From an uncultured Clostridia bacterium (lineage in GTDB: Bacteria; Bacillota; Clostridia; Christensenellales; UBA1242): a stretch of 56,687 nucleotides of DNA. Both the position numbers and the translations under genes were made by a program. The stretch spans positions 1 through 56,687 of the forward strand of contig CANBBP010000007.1 in assembly GCA_947366895.1 (NCBI GenBank), given 5' to 3'. Shown in pieces: positions 1 through 10,179 of the stretch (positions within the stretch are counted from its first letter, which is position 1; every line of letters begins with the position of its first letter). The notes below the pieces were generated by a model. It ran no database searches, was not told where the DNA came from, and worked only from the letters and a program-made list of their open reading frames with translations.

Positions 1-164
1 AAGTAGTTATACTAAACGAAGATATTGAAAATCTAATTGAATTTGAATACTACAATAGAAACATCTACACTCTTTCAGTTAATAATTTTATTCCTATTTA
101 TATTAAAATATTAGATTTAATGGATAATACTAATATCATTAAAGTTGTACTTTCTTGTAACTAA
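1..164 (+). CDS. C-terminal end of an unidentified protein
   Basis: The frame is open from the left edge of the window to a TAA at 162-164 and encodes about 53 residues rich in Ile, Asn and Tyr, ending LSCN. The start lies outside the window, so neither length nor family can be judged, and no motif is recognisable. A strong intrinsic terminator follows about 20 nt after the stop, which supports a real gene end rather than a random open frame. Confidence 0.5.
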   Translation, partial: VVILNEDIENLIEFEYYNRNIYTLSVNNFIPIYIKILDLMDNTNIIKVVLSCN

Positions 165-184
165 ATTAAATAACATACAAAATT

Positions 185-222
185 AAAAACCACTAGTTAC
201 TTATATGTAACTAGCGGTTTTT
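185..222 (+). terminator. Intrinsic terminator
   Basis: The sequence forms a stem AAAACCACTAGTTAC / GTAACTAGCGGTTTT around a short loop, followed by a T-rich tract. It ends the partial gene upstream. The A-rich 5' side means it could also act on the other strand. Confidence 0.85.
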
Positions 223-425
223 ATCTTTTAAATAATAAAAATAGTTAAAATGATTGAAAGATATAATTATCCTTAATTTTTCTATAAAATTAATTATATA
301 ATTTTTTATATACTAATTCTCCACAATTATTTTCATAAAACAATAAACATAATAAAAATAGTATTTAATAATCAATATAATCTAAAATAATTTCTCTAAA
401 TTATAACAAACATATTACAATATCT

Positions 426-3400
426 TTATTTCTTTTTATCATTTTTAAAGTTATTATTTAAATTATTATTAATGTTATTATTTTGATTAATTTGGTTATT
501 CAAATTATTAATTTGCTGCAAATTTTGTTGTGGGCTAATAACTTGTTCCGTTCCCTTCTGAACACTTTGTGAACCATTAATATTGGTTACATTATTAGAT
601 TGATTTAATTTATTGATATTAATTGATTCTTGAATTCTTTTCTTTTTCTTGTTATGCAATATTTTCTTAATTATTAATAATAAAATTATCAATAATATTA
701 TAACAACAACTACTACAATTATTATTGTAATAATATTAGATTCTCTATTAGCAATAATAAAATAATTTGCATCTGTTACTTCAATATCTTTTGATTGATA
801 ATCAAGCTTCACTAAACCAGATTCATTTAAAGTATAAAAATTATTGACTGAAGAAATATAATATATTTTAACATCATTTACTTGATAAGGTACTCCATCT
901 TTATAAATACCAACAATTTTATAAACTTTTACTAACCCTTCTATTTCATTGTATACTTCTAAACCTATGGAGTTAATTATTTCTTCTCTAGTACTTAAGG
1001 TGTCAATTTTTAATTCACAACCTTCTTCAAAATAATCTTCACCTACAGCATAGAACGGAGCATCTTTAGCATATAAGATTTTTGATTTTGCATAAAAAGT
1101 TATTATATTATTACTTTCAGTTCTATAATTGTCATCAATTAATTCAACCTTTATTTGATATTTGCCGCCTAAAATCAAATTATTTACTTCAGTATTTTTA
1201 TCTAATAATGTAATAATAACCTTATAGCAATTTTTATTAACATCAACTTCAACATCTTTAAATTCATGTTTAACACTTACATCTACTTTAGATTCTGAAC
1301 CAGCAAGCACATTAGAATAATCACCAAAATATATATTAACTTTATAATAAGCTATTACACTTATTACTCCTGAAACACTATTATAGTTTAAGTTTGTTGT
1401 AGGTACAAAAGTATACTCAATATCATTTTTGCCCAAGGATAAACTAACCAATTTATCAAAGTTATTTATTATGAAATCCCCATCAGGAGCATTTAATATA
1501 TCTTTATAATTGGTTTCATTTATGCTTTCGCCAACAAAGAAATTTTTATTAATATCAGCAACCTCTATATTAGGATTTGCCTTATCAATAGAAAATCTAT
1601 AAATAATTTCTCCATTAAAATTGCCATTTGTTTTTGCTCTAATTGTTAATATTGCTGAATTATTGTTATTTGCATTTATATTATTTGTATAAATAATTTC
1701 ATATTCATTTTCATTTATTTTTATGCCATTATAAGATAAATTAAATTCAAGATTTACTGGGTTACCATGATTATAAACCATTTCCTCAGTTATAACTTCT
1801 AACATATCATCGCTTAAATTTTTAGCAATAATTTCAACTGAAGAAGAAAAAGGATTTCCAATAACATTACTACTGTTTGATTTTATAACAAAATTTTTAA
1901 TTCCTACATCTATTAAATATCTGTCGTTATTATTTTCAAATTCAATTATATAAGCTGTGTTATAAGCAATTTTTATACCATTTATTTCAACATAAATATT
2001 ATCTATTATAGTTTGTTTTAAATCGCTACCAGTATAAACAATTTTATTACCATCGCTAAACATTTCATTGTTAAAACTTATAGTTATTTCTTCTAAATTA
2101 AGAGGTTTAACATCAAAGGTGGTTTGTATAGAACCATAAAAATTTCCCTTGCCCATTAAAGTTATAACATAACTATTAACATTAATTGGATTTGAAGAAT
2201 AATAAATTAAATAATCATTCTTTGTTAATTTATAATTATAAGTCTCATCACCAGAAATATCATAATAAGAATATACAAGATTTATATCGCTTTCTTCTAA
2301 TACTATTAAATTACCTGTATACACTTTTGAACCTATTTCTGATAGTGTAGCTTCTGCTAAATCTCTTTGCAAAATTTCATATGTCTTAGCAACTAAACCT
2401 TTAAAATTACCTATCCCCTCAATAGATATTGAAGCTTCTCCTACTTCAATTGTATTTTCATAAGTAACTTTGTAATCTTTATTAGGTTGTAAACTTAGTT
2501 TTATACCATTAAATGTAATATTAACTTTTTGTATAGGAGGTTCTATAGGAACTCCAGTAAAAATTAAATTCATTTGAATAAGAATAATATCAACAAGACA
2601 CTTAGATATATCTCTTTGAATTATTGAAAATTTAAGATTTTTCTCACCAATATAGTTACCTATTCCAGAAACTTTAACTACATAATCTCCAACATTAGTA
2701 TAATCGCTTCCAATGCTTTCATCTTCGCTTCCTGTTATTATATAAGTATAATCACGGTCTAAAACGAGAGTTTTGGCAAAATGAGTTAATATTAAATTAG
2801 GCTTTTGACTTGAACCTGTATAAATAAATTCATCTTGGAAATTTTGACAAATAATATTATCATTTAAAATATTTTTGGCAATAATATTGAAAGTTAATTC
2901 TTTGCTACCTGTAAAATTAATATTTTTAGCAGTTAATAAAATAGATGCAATACCTACATTTATATTATTACTATATTTTACCTCATACTCGCCATCTAAA
3001 ACTTTATAACTATTTAAGAATAAATCAAATTCAGGAGTTAATCCAAAACCTTCATATTCTTGATCTTGTATAGTAGATGAAGTTTCGCTTAATTGTGCTT
3101 TTGTAATTGTAAACACCTTAGTAACTTCTTTGCCATTTAAAGTATAGTTTGAAGATAAATCAACTAAAACTGATATTGTAACTTCACCAACATTTATAAA
3201 ATCATCTTTACTATATGAAATATTAAACTCATCTTCGGCTATATTATTACCTAAAACATCTCTAACAACTATTTCTGGCTTTTGATTATAACCATTAAAA
3301 ATAGCAATATCCTTGTTTAAAACAATAGATGAAATCTCTTGTTTTGCAATAACAAAGGTTTTTGCAAGTGTTCCTTTAAAATTATTTTTACCTTCAAAAC

Positions 3401-6400
3401 TTAAAGTTATATTTCCTGCACTAGTATAATCGGTAGTAACAATATTATTACGCATACTTGTTAAAACATAATCATAAATATTGCCCTCTTCCATTTGTTT
3501 ACCATTATAACTAAGTGAAATAGTTGGAATTTGACTTTTACCATTATAAATTGTATTTGGACTAATGCTTATCATATCATCAGTTATTTCTTTTGCAACA
3601 ATACTAAAACATTTTGCTAAAACAACTGTTCCCTTATAACCATTTATTCCTTCTATAGTTACATCAACACTGCCAACATTTATATTAGCACTAAATATAA
3701 TATCGTAATCTTGTCCATATATAAGTTCTTTATTATTATAATTTAAAGTAACAACCAATTGAGGAGTAATATTATTACCTGTATAAACATATTCAGTTTT
3801 ATATAATGAAACATCTATATTATCATTATTTATTTCAATTTCTAAAATATTAAATTGTTTAGCAACAAGAGTATCTCTAGTAAAGTTAGAACCTTCTTTT
3901 GCAATTAATACAACAGTTGCAGTTCCTACTGCAGTATTATTAACATAACCATTTGTTACTTTTAAAACATTATCTAAATTTGCTCTTGTTTTACCATTTA
4001 CAATAATAACATCTATTATTTTTCCTGGAATATTTTCATCATATACAACTTCAACATATCCATTATAAAGTTCAAAATCAACACCATATTTTAAAGAAAT
4101 TAATTCTTCTTCTAAGCCTCCAGTAATGTTATTTTTATAGTAAACATCTACTTCTTTATTTTCTCCTGTAAACTCTAAAGTTACAGCAGAGCCATTAAAC
4201 AATTTATCTGGAGCCTTTATATCTACTTTGATATTATCAGGAATAAAATTTGCTAAATTTACTTTATAGGTTTTTGTAAGTGTCCCAGTGAAATTGCCTA
4301 TTCCCTCAATTTTAAAAACATATTCATTAACATCCAAGTTTCCGTTATTTTCAAAAAGATTATTACTAAATGAAGTATCATCTAACGAATATACCCCAAA
4401 ACTAAAATCCTTTGAATCTATAAGAATGTAATCAGATATATCTTCATCCCAAGAAACTACAACTTCTGGCTTGACTGGAGAACCTTTATAATCTTCTGAA
4501 AGATTAACCAAATACCTATCATTATTATCAGGATTAATTAAAAAGTCACCTTTAGAATCAATATAATAATAATTAATTTGAGAAGCCAATAAAGTTTTAG
4601 CATTTATTACAAATAAAGCTGTTGCACTACCCTCAAAATTACCTTTGCCTGTAACTCTAATAGTATAATCCCCAGCATTGATAATTTCAGTTGTAACTAT
4701 TCCATTTTTGTCTAAATATTCAAAAGTATAATCAGTTAAGCTAATATCATTTGAGAACTTTAACACTATACCATTATCACTTACAACATTTGATATTTTT
4801 ATTTCATGACTTTGTGTATTGTAATCTCCATTATTTTCAACAATGCTTACACTTGCCACCTGTGCAGGTGTAATTATATATTCAACTTCAGAAACATCAC
4901 CTAATTTAAAATTATTACTTTTTACATTTACCGATACTTTTATTGTTCCAACATTTATTAAATCTTCTCTACTATATGCTAAAGCATATTCGTTTGCATT
5001 TAATACAATATCGTTTGACTTAACATTAGCACTAATTGATTGAGGTTCTGCATTATATACCCCTGTATTAGAAAGCAATTCAAAACTATTAACAGTTGCT
5101 TGTTCTATTTTGAAAGTTCTTTTAAAACTTCCCATATAATTACCTGATACATTTGCAGTTATGTTTATTTCAACATCTCCTGCTTCAATACAATCAGTAG
5201 TATAAGAAATACTAAAATCACTTGAAGTTAAAACATAATCATTTGCTATATTATCTATTATGCCCACATCTAAGGTTTGAACTTGTCTATTGTATACCTT
5301 ATTAACAATACCAGTTATAGTTAAATTACCATTTTGTTCTGCATAGGTTAAGTCTTTTTTATTAATATAATAATTAAATTCTTTTTGCCCAGTGATATTG
5401 TTATTATTTGAAACAATTCTTATAGTAATAGTTCCTGCATTTTTGAAATCTGATGATAATATATTATTTCTATAATAAGATACATTTAAAAACAATTCGC
5501 TATCAAAAAACTCTACATCATTAATTTTTAAACTGGTAAGAGTAAGCTTGTGTTCTAAATTATCAAAAACAAAACTTGATAAATCTATATTGGTGTCAAA
5601 TGTTGCTTTAACATTATCATTAGTTAAATCTGCTTTATCTATAGTAAAACTTAAAGAGGAATTAGTACCAGTATAATTACCTTTTCCTGTTAAAATAATA
5701 TAATAAGTTCCTGCATCAATAGGACTAGTAACAATAACACCACTAACACTATCTTTCCTATAAATAATACCATAATCTTCATCAATAGTTAACGAACTTT
5801 CCCCATGAGTTAAAGTAATATTTGGAATTTGACTTTCTTTATTATACTTAAATGCATTTTTATCTATACTTGCAGTAGTATTTGATATATCAAAAGCATT
5901 TATTACAAAATATTCTTGAACAGAACCTTGATAATTACCAGTTCCTGTTACTCTGATTGTATAAGTGCCTTTATTTATCATTTCACTAGGATTAATTGTT
6001 TGGCTTCCTAATAAATATGTAACAATATAATTACTACTGCTAACAATAATTCCATTTATAGAAACTTCAATTTTATCTATTGTCACAGCACTACCTGAGT
6101 AGTCTTTAGAACTTGGAGTTAACTTAATTGTAGCCTTATTTGTTAAATCTGCCTTATTAATATCAAATGTAGTTGTAGTCTCACCACTATAATTACCAAT
6201 ACCTGTTATTATTATTGTAGCTATACCTAATTCAATATTATTAGAATATGTTATTTTATAGTCTACATTCTCTACAAGTGCTATCCCACTTACAATACCT
6301 ATACTGCCATTTAAACTACTATAACCATAATCTTTAAGTTCACCTAAACCTGGTTTAATTTCCAACCCAGTATATTCCTGTGAATCAACACTTAAATTAT

Positions 6401-8588
6401 TATCTTTAAGTGCCAAAGTAATATCCCTTTCTATTAATTGATAAGTTGCAGTTGTAGAGCCTTTGTATTTGCCTATACCTTTAATATTTAAAGTTACTTC
6501 TCCATGTCCTGTAATAATGTCAGTAGGACTTACAGTATAATCTTGTAAAAATTTTAAAATGTTATCAGAGTTAGAATCTGAAATAACTAAATTTGGTAAA
6601 TTATCACTTGCTGGATTCCAAGCAAAAGAATCTAAATCACTAATAACACAAGTCTCAATACTTACCCTATCTAGTGTGTTTGTTTCTATAACCCCTTCGC
6701 CATCAACGATGTTAACAATGTAGTTATCATTATCCGAAATAAAAAATGATTCAATATTTAAATTAGGATTATTTGTCTCATATCCACTTGTAAATGTACC
6801 TAAACCCGTCTCTAAAGATACACCAAAAAGTGCTCCATTTTCAAGTACGCCAACATCTATTTTTCGGTTTAATGATAAAAGAACATTTAATACTTTACCA
6901 TTCAATAAACTATTGTTTATTATTTTTGCATTCCCACTTAATGTGAAAATACTCTTCACATACACACCACCAGCATAATATTTATTCTTAGAATTATTTG
7001 TATTTTTAATGATATTCCCCGAAATTGTTCCACCACTCATTTCAAACCTACCATATATATACACGCCACCAGCATATGAATTTGCTGTGGATTCCGTAAC
7101 TGTTATGGTATTTCCCGAAATTGTTCCACCACTCATTTCAAACTTACCACTTATAATACATAGACCACCAGCATATGAATTAGCATTAGTTGCCACGGCA
7201 TTAGCTGTTGCATCATTATTTAAAATCGTTCCATCTAGCATTGTAAATGTGCCCTTTATATATATTCCACCAGCATATGAATTAGAAAATGTATTAATAT
7301 AGTTTGATGTAGCACTTATATTATTGCCTGCGATATTTCCTTTCATCATAACAAATGTGCCAGCTACATATACTCCACCAGCATATGAATTTGCATAACC
7401 CTCAGCTTGGTTTTTAGAATAAGTTGTAGATTCACTATTTGCTGTAGTTGTATTACCATTATTTATAATTGATCCACCACTCATTTCAAAAATACCATTA
7501 TCATTAACATAAACTCCACCTCCAAAAGAATTAGCATAACCTTTAGAATAATTTCCACCTGTAGAATCTGTAAAAGCTTTTGTAGTTGAATTTGCAGCAT
7601 TTCCTCTAATTGTACCGCCTGTCATTTTAAATGATCCATCTGTATACACTCCTCCACCAGAAGAATTACCTGTTGAATTTGCTCTAACACTACGTTTTAT
7701 AGCTGCATAAGCAGTTGAAAAGGTGGATACAATATTCCTCGAAATTGTTCCACCACTCATTTCAAAAGATCCAATGCCATTAACATACACCCCTCCTCCA
7801 AAAGAATTACCAACAGAAGTAGCAGAACCATTTGTAGTAGCATCAGATCTTATAGTAGCAGTTGCAACATTATCTGTAATTAAACCTCCTGTCATTTTAA
7901 ACATTCCCTCAACATACACTCCTCCACCAGAAGCAGTATCAGTTTTAGAACTAGAAGCCTGAGCAAAAGAAATAGATACTTTATTACCTGAAATTGTACC
8001 ACCATTCATTTTAAATATAGCATTACTACCAACATATACTCCACCACCTGAACTTGCATAACCGCCAGTTATTTTTCCGCTAGAAGATTCACTACTATCT
8101 TTTAAAATTAATGAACCATAAACTCTAATACAATTACCATTTCCATAAGATGATGTTAATTTGCGATCAATAGTATAACCCGCTAAATCAAGATCTATAT
8201 ACTTTCCATTTGGAACATTAATTGCTCCATAATAATATGCACCTGTTGTTAAAGCATATACAACACCTGTTGAACCAAAAGTTGTTCTATATCTTGTATC
8301 TGATACAGCTGTAATATCAGAACCCAATTTAACATAGGTTTTATTTTCTTCACTACTTTCCCTATTAATAACTGTTTCCCAATCAGTTCCAACAGTAACA
8401 ATAAAGGGGTCATATTGCGTACCTGAACCAGTAAATTCGACTTCAGTAGTTTCATCAGCTTTAACTATTGTTTGCGTCAAATTTTCTGAACCGAAATTTA
8501 TTAAACAAATTGAACCTACACCCAATAAAAATATACCAACAAATATTAAACATAAATTTCTTATATTAACTAATATTTTCTTAAGCAC
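426..8588 (-). CDS. Giant membrane-anchored surface protein: beta-helix-like repeats plus MBG-like repeats
   Basis: This 2,720-residue protein is probably displayed on the cell surface. Residues 1-45 are a signal peptide. Residues about 150-590 carry roughly nine repeats built around GGGVYV and EMSGGTISGN, as in right-handed beta-helix proteins. From about 690 to 2,400 there are about 19 repeats ending in G-x-GNY/F-x-G followed by a beta strand, which resemble MBG-type bacterial Ig-like modules. A single membrane segment lies near 2,614-2,640, followed by a Lys cluster and an Asn/Gln-rich cytoplasmic tail of about 80 residues. There is no LPXTG motif, so anchoring is by the transmembrane helix. 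The start is GTG at 8588, with AAGGAGG nine bases upstream. A phase-variable-looking secreted protein gene lies directly upstream on the same strand. The ligand is unknown; adhesion is an inference from the architecture. Confidence 0.9.
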   Translation of the reverse strand: MLKKILVNIRNLCLIFVGIFLLGVGSICLINFGSENLTQTIVKADETTEVEFTGSGTQYDPFIVTVGTDWETVINRESSEENKTYVKLGSDITAVSDTRYRTTFGSTGVVYALTTGAYYYGAINVPNGKYIDLDLAGYTIDRKLTSSYGNGNCIRVYGSLILKDSSESSSGKITGGYASSGGGVYVGSNAIFKMNGGTISGNKVSISFAQASSSKTDTASGGGVYVEGMFKMTGGLITDNVATATIRSDATTNGSATSVGNSFGGGVYVNGIGSFEMSGGTISRNIVSTFSTAYAAIKRSVRANSTGNSSGGGVYTDGSFKMTGGTIRGNAANSTTKAFTDSTGGNYSKGYANSFGGGVYVNDNGIFEMSGGSIINNGNTTTANSESTTYSKNQAEGYANSYAGGVYVAGTFVMMKGNIAGNNISATSNYINTFSNSYAGGIYIKGTFTMLDGTILNNDATANAVATNANSYAGGLCIISGKFEMSGGTISGNTITVTESTANSYAGGVYIYGRFEMSGGTISGNIIKNTNNSKNKYYAGGVYVKSIFTLSGNAKIINNSLLNGKVLNVLLSLNRKIDVGVLENGALFGVSLETGLGTFTSGYETNNPNLNIESFFISDNDNYIVNIVDGEGVIETNTLDRVSIETCVISDLDSFAWNPASDNLPNLVISDSNSDNILKFLQDYTVSPTDIITGHGEVTLNIKGIGKYKGSTTATYQLIERDITLALKDNNLSVDSQEYTGLEIKPGLGELKDYGYSSLNGSIGIVSGIALVENVDYKITYSNNIELGIATIIITGIGNYSGETTTTFDINKADLTNKATIKLTPSSKDYSGSAVTIDKIEVSINGIIVSSSNYIVTYLLGSQTINPSEMINKGTYTIRVTGTGNYQGSVQEYFVINAFDISNTTASIDKNAFKYNKESQIPNITLTHGESSLTIDEDYGIIYRKDSVSGVIVTSPIDAGTYYIILTGKGNYTGTNSSLSFTIDKADLTNDNVKATFDTNIDLSSFVFDNLEHKLTLTSLKINDVEFFDSELFLNVSYYRNNILSSDFKNAGTITIRIVSNNNNITGQKEFNYYINKKDLTYAEQNGNLTITGIVNKVYNRQVQTLDVGIIDNIANDYVLTSSDFSISYTTDCIEAGDVEINITANVSGNYMGSFKRTFKIEQATVNSFELLSNTGVYNAEPQSISANVKSNDIVLNANEYALAYSREDLINVGTIKVSVNVKSNNFKLGDVSEVEYIITPAQVASVSIVENNGDYNTQSHEIKISNVVSDNGIVLKFSNDISLTDYTFEYLDKNGIVTTEIINAGDYTIRVTGKGNFEGSATALFVINAKTLLASQINYYYIDSKGDFLINPDNNDRYLVNLSEDYKGSPVKPEVVVSWDEDISDYILIDSKDFSFGVYSLDDTSFSNNLFENNGNLDVNEYVFKIEGIGNFTGTLTKTYKVNLANFIPDNIKVDIKAPDKLFNGSAVTLEFTGENKEVDVYYKNNITGGLEEELISLKYGVDFELYNGYVEVVYDENIPGKIIDVIIVNGKTRANLDNVLKVTNGYVNNTAVGTATVVLIAKEGSNFTRDTLVAKQFNILEIEINNDNIDVSLYKTEYVYTGNNITPQLVVTLNYNNKELIYGQDYDIIFSANINVGSVDVTIEGINGYKGTVVLAKCFSIVAKEITDDMISISPNTIYNGKSQIPTISLSYNGKQMEEGNIYDYVLTSMRNNIVTTDYTSAGNITLSFEGKNNFKGTLAKTFVIAKQEISSIVLNKDIAIFNGYNQKPEIVVRDVLGNNIAEDEFNISYSKDDFINVGEVTISVLVDLSSNYTLNGKEVTKVFTITKAQLSETSSTIQDQEYEGFGLTPEFDLFLNSYKVLDGEYEVKYSNNINVGIASILLTAKNINFTGSKELTFNIIAKNILNDNIICQNFQDEFIYTGSSQKPNLILTHFAKTLVLDRDYTYIITGSEDESIGSDYTNVGDYVVKVSGIGNYIGEKNLKFSIIQRDISKCLVDIILIQMNLIFTGVPIEPPIQKVNITFNGIKLSLQPNKDYKVTYENTIEVGEASISIEGIGNFKGLVAKTYEILQRDLAEATLSEIGSKVYTGNLIVLEESDINLVYSYYDISGDETYNYKLTKNDYLIYYSSNPINVNSYVITLMGKGNFYGSIQTTFDVKPLNLEEITISFNNEMFSDGNKIVYTGSDLKQTIIDNIYVEINGIKIAYNTAYIIEFENNNDRYLIDVGIKNFVIKSNSSNVIGNPFSSSVEIIAKNLSDDMLEVITEEMVYNHGNPVNLEFNLSYNGIKINENEYEIIYTNNINANNNNSAILTIRAKTNGNFNGEIIYRFSIDKANPNIEVADINKNFFVGESINETNYKDILNAPDGDFIINNFDKLVSLSLGKNDIEYTFVPTTNLNYNSVSGVISVIAYYKVNIYFGDYSNVLAGSESKVDVSVKHEFKDVEVDVNKNCYKVIITLLDKNTEVNNLILGGKYQIKVELIDDNYRTESNNIITFYAKSKILYAKDAPFYAVGEDYFEEGCELKIDTLSTREEIINSIGLEVYNEIEGLVKVYKIVGIYKDGVPYQVNDVKIYYISSVNNFYTLNESGLVKLDYQSKDIEVTDANYFIIANRESNIITIIIVVVVVIILLIILLLIIKKILHNKKKKRIQESININKLNQSNNVTNINGSQSVQKGTEQVISPQQNLQQINNLNNQINQNNNINNNLNNNFKNDKKK

Positions 8589-8741
8589 TATAAATTTCCT
8601 CCTTGGTTTTTTATAAAAAAATAAAAATAAACAAATTACAATAATCTATTATAAAAATATAAGTTCTAAAATCAAAAATTTATATAAATGCTATCATTGT
8701 ATTAATTTGGTATAAATATCTTTTTTACCGCTAATTTCTAA

Positions 8742-9463
8742 TTAACTACTACCTTGTCTTGCTGTTGACAAGGTTGAAACTGCGTTTATATCTGAAGAAC
8801 TAGTAATTAAAGAAATATATTCCTCACAATTATTTAAAGTTACAGCATTAATATAACTTGTACTATACATATTTGTAGGGTAATTAATTTTAAAACAAGT
8901 ATTTGATACATTATTAGACCATATTGATTTTAAACTTTCGGATGTTTCTATTGTATTAATAAAGTCAAAATGCGTTCCTGCTTTTACAGATTCTCCAGCC
9001 CATACCATTTGGTACCCAGTTAGCCACAAAGTTAAAATAGTATTACCTAAACTATCAAGTGAAGGATATTTTACTTGCAAAGTTAAGTCTCTAAGAGTAA
9101 CCGTAACATCTTGAGTACTTTTTTTATTGTATATTTTTTCCCTGATACTTGCAGAATAATAAGCAGGTATTCCATCACTAGTTGTTCCACCTGTTAAATT
9201 TTTAATAGTATCATCATAAGTGGTATTTTGTGCCACCTCTATACAATCAAAAAGCGCCTGAACATGTTTAGTATTAAACTTCTTAGATTTACTATCAAAA
9301 AGTTCTTCTACCAAAACATGTGAAATATTATCATCATTTGTAATAGCATTTGCAAAAATATTATTGCTTAATAAGTGATACCCCCCCCCCCCAAGCAAAG
9401 TACAAGCATACTTAGGAATAATAAACAAATAATCTTAAAATTTTTAAAATTATTTTTAATCAT
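8742..9463 (-). CDS. Small secreted protein with a G12 tract, out of frame as sequenced (probable phase variation)
   Basis: ATG at 9463 follows a G-rich Shine-Dalgarno sequence (AGTGGGGG, 9468-9475) and begins a signal peptide, MIKNNFKNFKIICLLFLSML. After codon 24 the frame enters a run of 12 G (9381-9392). With 12 G it ends a few codons later at TAA. With 13 or 10 G it continues into an open frame of about 210 further residues, giving a 240-residue secreted protein. The downstream frame alone has only a TTG start and no signal peptide, so the two parts belong together. I recognise no family in the body; it has few cysteines and ends TLSTARQGSS. It lies upstream of the giant surface protein on the same strand. 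The gene is therefore OFF in this assembly. A homopolymer sequencing error is the main alternative. Confidence 0.75.
9381..9392. repeat. G12/C12 homopolymer tract (contingency-locus candidate)
   Basis: Twelve consecutive C on the + strand, read as G12 in the minus-strand gene, lie just inside the signal-peptide region. In DNA of this AT-richness such a run is very unlikely by chance. Slipped-strand mispairing here would toggle the reading frame. Confidence 0.85.
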
Positions 9464-9630
9464 TTTTACCCCCACTTCTTATTTACTTAGTAATATATTA
9501 TCTTACTTTTTTAACAAATAAGCAACAAAAAATACCACTTTATATAAAAAATTAACTTTTATTAATTTTTAAAACAAAAATTAACTTAGTATCTAATATA
9601 AAAAATAATTAAAACTCCATTACACAAAAT

Positions 9631-9657
9631 AAAAAACGGTCATTAATTTGACCGTTT
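9631..9657 (-). terminator. Terminator of the split tRNA-Arg gene
   Basis: A stem AAACGGTCA / TGACCGTTT followed, on the minus strand, by a T-run lies just past the tRNA 3' end. Nearly the same hairpin follows the intact tRNA-Arg at 16366-16393. Confidence 0.75.
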
Positions 9658-9668
9658 CTCAATATTTG

Positions 9669-9712
9669 TGGTGACCCCAGCAGGACTCGAACCTGCAACT
9701 AATCTTTAGGAG
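9669..9712 (-). pseudogene. 3' half of the interrupted tRNA-Arg(CCU) gene
   Basis: Read on the minus strand this is the anticodon loop, 3' anticodon stem AGATT, variable loop, T-arm GCAGG-TTCGAGT-CCTGC, acceptor strand TGGGGTC and ACCA end of a tRNA. The 5' half is missing here. The matching half (acceptor GACTCCA, anticodon stem AATCT) lies at 16639-16677. Joined, the halves form a complete cloverleaf with anticodon CCT. The integrative element separates them. Confidence 0.85.
9706..9712. other. attL core (anticodon loop)
   Basis: TTAGGAG contains the complement of the CCT anticodon and is repeated exactly at 16639-16645. Crossing over between the two would excise the element and restore the tRNA gene. 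The exact crossover position within the 7 bp is not determinable. Confidence 0.7.
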
Positions 9713-9835
9713 TTGTAAATGAGTGTTAAATTAACTTTATTTTGGTGCATTTTCTTCACTTTTTGACCTAAACTCAGTAATTTTTAGCATATTTTGTGCT
9801 TATTATCATCTTATTTTTGTATTGTAAATTAACTT

Positions 9836-9865
9836 ACATACCAAAACTATACCAATTCTATACCA
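9836..9865 (+). repeat. Left-end arm-type repeats (CTATACCA, 11-bp period)
   Basis: ACATACCA at 9836, CTATACCA at 9847 and CTATACCA at 9858 are spaced exactly 11 bp. Two more CTATACCA copies in the same orientation lie inside the right end at 16536 and 16548. Short direct repeats near both ends are what arm-type sites of a tyrosine integrase look like. Confidence 0.6.
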
Positions 9866-9939
9866 AAAAATATTTCTAGTAAAAAGAAAAAATTTATGTT
9901 ATATTAAAATTAATGGATTTGTTAAGGAGAAAAGTATTA

Positions 9940-10179
9940 ATGTTTTCAGATAAATATGTTAGTAGAAAAAAACAAATACTGCAAAAAGATTCAATATCAG
10001 AAAATTTAAAAATCGATATTTGGAACACGATTCAAAAATATTATTTTGATTTAGTTTATTACCAATACGATTCTGACTCAGAAAAATATTTATACTCCGA
10101 CTCTGATTTAAAGTTTTGTATAAATGAATATCTGCTTCTTCTTTTGACAAACCATTATTTAAGGCATCTTTATATCTAA
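9940..10179 (+). pseudogene. Truncated AbiJ N-terminal-domain-like fragment
   Basis: ATG at 9940 follows AAGGAG and begins MFSDKYVSRKKQILQKDSIS, then a segment containing LKIDIWNTI. This pattern (FS-[DE]-[RK]-Y, then Q-x-x-SI, then L-x-x-x-[IL]-WN) resembles the AbiJ N-terminal domain 4 found in abortive-infection proteins. Only about 60-70 residues look homologous. The frame then runs antisense into the conserved part of the opposite gene and stops after 79 residues. A whole AbiJ-like protein would be several times longer and have an effector domain, so this is probably a remnant left at the element's left end. The family match is from memory and moderate. Confidence 0.4.

Noticed and set aside
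7009..7962. Two + strand ORFs (97 and 79 codons) inside the giant surface protein gene
   Set aside because: They are antisense shadows of the repeated GGGVYV region; their periodic Pro-rich content mirrors the coding repeats on the other strand.
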